64,000 bases of DNA, taken from contig CM074196.1 of NCBI GenBank assembly GCA_037179385.1, positions 32,636,486 to 32,700,485 on the forward strand. The letters are read 5' to 3'. The stretch is from Holothuria scabra (taxonomy: Eukaryota; Echinodermata; Holothuroidea; Aspidochirotida; Holothuriidae). The notes under the pieces are model-generated. The model searched no databases. It saw only the letters and a program-made list of their open reading frames with translations, and was not told the DNA's origin. Below, one piece after another: positions 59,701 through 64,000 of the stretch. Numbering within the stretch: position 1 is the first letter of the stretch; every line of letters starts with the position of its first letter. The position numbers were made by a program, and so were the translations under genes.

Positions 59701-60209
59701 AAACAACCAAAACTCTAGATGGATATTTCATTTTTTTTTGGGGGGGGGGGGGGTGGGATGGCAAGTGGATAACCTTTCTTACCTCTGGGGCTGAAAGATA
59801 TGTTTATTTCCCAAGAATGAAAGTAACATTTTTCCCCATCATCCATACTATTTTAACGTACAGAAAAAGGAAAGTTGCCCGATTGCCAAAATTTGACTCC
59901 CTCCAGGTGCCCAGATTTTACGGAGAGAAGCATCCCGGCTTCCTACTTTTTCCTCCCATGCTGACCTTTGTGAAGTGAAAAATATGTCTATTTCCCAAAA
60001 ATGAAAGTAGTGTTATTTCAAAGGAAGGGAATAACATTTCCAGCAACCATCCATACCATTTTAATGTTCAGAACAGGTAAGTTCTAAAATTGCCAAAATT
60101 CCCCTCCAGATGCTGCAAATTTCCTGGGAAGAAGCTTCCCGGCTTCCCACTTTTTCCACACAAGCTGACCTTGGTGAACTATATGGAAACCTTAAACAGA
60201 TCTACTTAC
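56771..60209. other. M-Ras intron 1, proximal part
   Basis: No gene seen. Short open frames (57037-57309, 58617-58892) have no family resemblance. T-run/G-run junctions lie at 59434-59449 and 59733-59753. Two similar stretches at 59800-59950 and 59980-60165 repeat TTTCCCAAGAATGAAAGTAA and CTTCCCGGCTTCC-type words. Confidence 0.5.
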
Positions 60210-60413
60210 CATCAAGTATACACCATTCTCCATCTATCTCTGTATGCTGTATGTAAGAATCTTCAATGGTAGGATCATAGTCTGGATAAAACATCTTCTG
60301 GAAGAACTGAATGGTAATGGCACTTTTACCCACGCCTCCATCTCCGACAACCACCAACTTGTAAGTTGTCAGATTCTCCCTGGATATATCTGGTATAGTG
60401 TTGGACATGGTTG
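60210..60413 (-). CDS. MRAS: M-Ras exon 1 (start codon, P-loop, switch I)
   Basis: The exon begins after acceptor TTGTCTTTCTACATAG with CAACC, then ATG at 60408-60406; at least one 5' non-coding exon must therefore lie further upstream. The frame reads [60 protein letters not shown] then EWCILD, and stops one base into a codon at donor [14 protein letters not shown] is the P-loop (K28); YDPTIEDSY is switch I (T47). FFQK and [11 protein letters not shown], with the N-terminal extension, mark M-Ras rather than H/K/N-Ras. M-Ras cycles between GDP and GTP at the plasma membrane; in vertebrates its GTP form assembles SHOC2-PP1C to activate RAF. Confidence 0.95.
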
Positions 60414-63030
60414 CTATGTAGAAAGACAAGCAACATACATGTGCCGTGTGGGTAAAAAGTAAAATCTTTCTTTTTTCCAAACACAAAATATTTATACTTG
60501 AAAATATTTTAAAACACAAGTTGTCTCAAGAGTGATTCCTACATGTATCCAGAAGTTTTTTCACTACTCTCGGGGAAACCACTACATTTTAACTGGGATT
60601 TACTACAGTAGCATACTTCTGTAGTACAAAAGAATCAAGGATGCAAGATAGCTCGTTGCTAGACTAAAACAGGAGAGCGTTCATCTCAGTTTTAAACAGC
60701 TGTAAGCTCTCTCCATCTGCTGTGCTACATGCATGAATACTGCTGCTCTAACCACAATTAAAACAGGAAAACCTGTTCCCTTCTGTCATTGGTCAAATGA
60801 AAGACTAATTAATACAAATCTCTGTCCTTTCTCTAACACAATTCTCTTTCATCATTCTCTCGCTTTATGTCATTGTGTTGCGCTTAGTTGATTGAATGAT
60901 TCATTCCCAAAGCGTCTGTTCCACAGCTGATGACAAATATATATGCAATAAACACATGTACTGTATGAATACACACCTGCAATTACAAATTAAAATTTAA
61001 GATTTCTAGGAATAGTTAATTGTCTCATATCACCTGTATCCTGCATGTTCCGGGTTTCATGGTAGTGAACGCAAAGGCCTTGTCAATGAGAACAGTTAAA
61101 TTTGACAGTAAATACAGGTCTGTGATTTTTCCTAATTATTGTAAGGCTTAAATGAGCCTTACTGTTTCACAACCTACAAAAAGTGCAGTAAATTTCATCA
61201 CTATCTAGATAACACAAACCTAATATTACAAGTAAAATATATTTCATGTAGAATCACGCTTGAGACTACTTGTAACATATATGATAGCCTCTCCTAGTAC
61301 AACATGAAGATTCTCTTATCAATGTTGCTATACAAAAGCAGAAGAATATTTTGTAACGGGGTAAACAGAAGTGCCCATCTTAACAGCAAACCTTATGATA
61401 CTAATTCCAAAATACAATAGTTACCCAAGTTGAAAAGCAAAATCCATCCACCAGCATAAGTACAAGTCAGTGACCGCACGATTCAATCTTCCTCTCACTC
61501 AAAGTGTCCGACACATCCTCCTGAGAATGACAGATGGACTAATAGAAAAATTTAGAGATCTTTCAGTCTCTGATGAGAGTGTGTGGTTGTTGCATGTGAC
61601 CACAGTGAATCACTGGGTTCCTTTGAAGAGCCAATTTCCGATCTGTGAATAAATTAGGACAAACGGTTAGCAGAGTAACCGGAGTTTGTTGCACGGCAAG
61701 AGAAATGACAGTTACTGCATTTTGCAGGGCTGGAAATATGTTTGTTTTCCAGGAAGTTTGTCAAATTTTCTGTAAACCTGTCTGTGTTTCTGTGTATGAA
61801 CAGGGAAAATTGCCAACAACTTGTTGGCCAAATGTCCAATGAAGAAAGCTGTCTATTGTGAATCCTTAAAAATAAATACCCCAAAATAGACAGTTTTTTT
61901 TTTTTTTTATTGTTGTTGTCAGGTGAAAGATATTCTCTCAAGGGCTGTTGAGACCACTCCCTCTTTGCATTTATATACAATGTTTACACACAAATTCCAC
62001 TGCACACATGAGTTTAAACACTGGAACATGGCATGCAAACAGAGCAGCTTTCAATCATTATGTTTATCATGTTATCCCATCATTTATCTCCTCCCTCCCA
62101 TAATTATATTTTCCAAAAATATTTTACTTCTCATGCTAAATTGACAGGTGAAGGGTATTCAATAGCATGTTCTGACAAAATTTCATGGTTCTCATGGTAT
62201 TTCTTTCTTTTTTTTTTTTTTTTGGGGGGGGGGGGTTTGAGGGGGTAGGCTTTCAGTGCTTTCTGTGCCTTTCCCCAAGTACCTATGGGCACAACACCAC
62301 CAGGGATTCTGCCAGAAATTCAAAATGGGGGAGGGGGGTTATTACTGCCAAACCCTAAGTCCACATTGATGCTTCCCTTGGCCAAAGTTACAGGTGGGTA
62401 AAGGGGGCAAAAGCTTGCTTCAGGACCCCTTCAATTTGCAATCTGAAGGGTTTTTAAAGGCTATTTAATGTACATTTAAACAGGTATCCTCTTCTTAAAA
62501 TAAGGTTTCAATTTTTATTGAAATAAATGTTTTCTTTTCCTCCTACTTTAGGAAAGGGAGGGTAGGGGGAAGACAATCCCCCTTACTGCCCACCCTCCCT
62601 TGACAGAAACATTGACCACTGACCACTCCTGTTTAAATTGAAGTACACATATATTACTTTGCAAATGAAAGACTGCACCCTCCAGTTCACTTGCTTACAA
62701 TACTTGGTCATTTAAGACAGGTGTTATAAACAGTATTTATAAATCTTGCAATAACTTACGAGAAACCAGAGCAAAAATTCGCAATTAGCAGATAAGACTG
62801 AATGAAATACGAGTAACGTCGCAATTCCAATCATGCACAGAGCTGAAAGTGGCACAGTAAATATTTACACAAGTTGCCATTAATACCTGTATGTCCCAGA
62901 AAAAATATATTCAGCAGGACAAGATTTAATACTTGAATGAAGTAATAAATTTCTTACTTTCATTTTGAGAGAGAGAGCATGAAAAGATTCTTTACAGGAA
63001 TCCTGGGTATGATCTTAAACTGCATCCAGG
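60414..63030. other. Upstream of M-Ras coding exon 1; 5' exon and promoter not located
   Basis: AT-rich sequence. The upstream non-coding exon and promoter of M-Ras should lie here or beyond the window, but I cannot recognise them. A T-run/G-run junction is at about 62205-62237 and a T run at 61893-61909. Confidence 0.4.
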
Positions 63031-63053
63031 GGGGGGTGTGTGTGTGTGTGTGT
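63031..63053. repeat. GT microsatellite
   Basis: GGGGGGGTGTGTGTGTGTGT and a few more GT steps. Confidence 0.9.
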
Positions 63054-63109
63054 GGCAAGTAGTTTGTTCCTGAGCCTACAAAATGTCCATGTACAGTAAG
63101 TTAAGTTAG

Positions 63110-64000
63110 GTAGTTTTTAGTTGCGGTGCCTGCCTTGCAGGCAACCGCAACTAATGCAGTTACTATTGCGATGTCAATTTCTGCCTTTTCCGGCACTTTA
63201 TTTCTATCTCCTTCTAGATGCTTTGTGGTATCGAAATACGGTTTAGTGCAATTTGTAGGGATGGTACTTCTCTTTCGTGTTTTTAAGTTTTGGTGGAAAT
63301 ATGATTTTCGTGAGAGTGTAAAATTGGGGTTTTTTTCACGTAAAATTTGCAAACGTGTTCTATTTTTAGTAACAATCTTGCAGAAAAACCAGGTCCGTGC
63401 ATACTGTGGGGAATAATATGTTGTTTAATTTAACAGAGCGCCATCATTTTGGTTGTTTTTTTTTTAATTCATCGAGGTGTTTAGTGAATTTTGAGTATTT
63501 ATATGAGGATTTCTTTGTAGAGATTTATTCTTTTCAAGTGACATGGTCGGGGTTGCTGTGCAGTAAAAAGTTTGATAGTCTAGAGGAGTTTTGTTCACTG
63601 TTTTTTCATAAAGTAAGTTTCTGTTGGAGGGAAACATTGTTATTGGTAGGTAAATATTATTTGTATGAGATGGCTCGTATTAATATTTGTGTTATATCAA
63701 GGTGTCTGGTTATGGTAAATTTGTTATTTTTAAGTTTAAAATTATGTGGAGAATATAACAATGCCCAAGAAGGCCCGTTCAAAGATTTTTTTTTTTGTAG
63801 AAAGGAAAGGTTGGCAACAAAGAAAAAGAAAGTATGGGGTGAATTTCAAGATAAAAGTTATGAAGGGGAGAAAAATGATGATGTCAGAGTTAGGGTCAAG
63901 CAAAAAAAAGGCTCTAGTGGATATGAAAAGAGTCAGAGGTGTGATGATGGGGAAAGTAAGGAACATGTTGAGTGATGTATTATTTATCTGTTCCGAAAGA
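63110..64000 (+). other. C-poor, G/T-rich block with a 192-codon open frame
   Basis: From about 63240 to the window end the + strand is very poor in C. A frame runs 63397-63975 (starting MHTVGNNMLFNLTERHHFGC, ending DGESKEHVE) with a lysine-rich second half. Just before it, another frame (63126-63416) overlaps. I recognise no domain. The composition could reflect a retroelement or an unusual non-coding RNA-like segment, or the frame may simply be a by-product of the low C content. Confidence 0.25.

Noticed and set aside
61654..61980. 108-codon minus-strand open frame upstream of M-Ras as a 5' coding exon
   Set aside because: The M-Ras start codon is clear at 60408, and this frame contains a poly-lysine stretch from a T run with no splice sites that fit.

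Overview
The window is AT-rich animal nuclear DNA: two spliced protein genes sit in a sea of small transposable elements and tandem repeats. Large introns, GT-AG splice sites, two metazoan genes (PDIA4/ERp72 and M-Ras) and repeats resembling those of marine invertebrates suggest an invertebrate deuterostome, perhaps an echinoderm. The species cannot be fixed from the sequence alone.

Genes. The + strand at the left edge carries the 3' part of a PDIA4 (ERp72) gene. It has two alternative-looking b'-domain exons (419-578 and 627-783), a b' exon (5154-5396), and a last exon (6847-7253) with a CGHC thioredoxin active site and a KDEL tail. The - strand carries a complete M-Ras coding region in five exons: 60210-60413, 42486-42639, 25589-25688, 23945-24027 and 21666-21744. 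It encodes 204 residues ending in the CAAX box CVVL. The two genes converge, with about 14.4 kb between their stop codons. I see no other convincing gene, no tRNA or rRNA gene and no CRISPR array.

Repeats. Named here by letter for reference: A and B are MITEs with TTAAAGG ends and TTAA at both borders (13 and 8 copies). C is a ~390-bp hAT-like MITE with CACAGACTT ends and 8-bp target duplications. D is a hAT-like MITE with ends CAGGGTTGTCACCA. E is a MITE with ends TATAGAYGAATCCG. F is a tRNA-derived SINE-like repeat. Other families occur one to three times. M-Ras intron 2 holds a 3.7-kb array of a 145-bp repeat (33336-37070) ending in a CA-rich tail. A dispersed relative lies at 50735-51910 in intron 1.

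Most notable. (1) The two adjacent PDIA4 exons have the same phases and homologous products, are separated by a 48-bp intron, and would frameshift if joined, which is the signature of mutually exclusive splicing. (2) The 145-bp array carries about one nuclear-receptor DR1 element (TGACCTTTGACCT) or a one-base variant per unit. (3) MITE families B and C carry conserved CCAAT/E-box and YY1-like motifs. (4) Nested insertions with clear target duplications allow several elements to be ordered in time. (5) A 53-bp minisatellite has grown out of the end of one B element.
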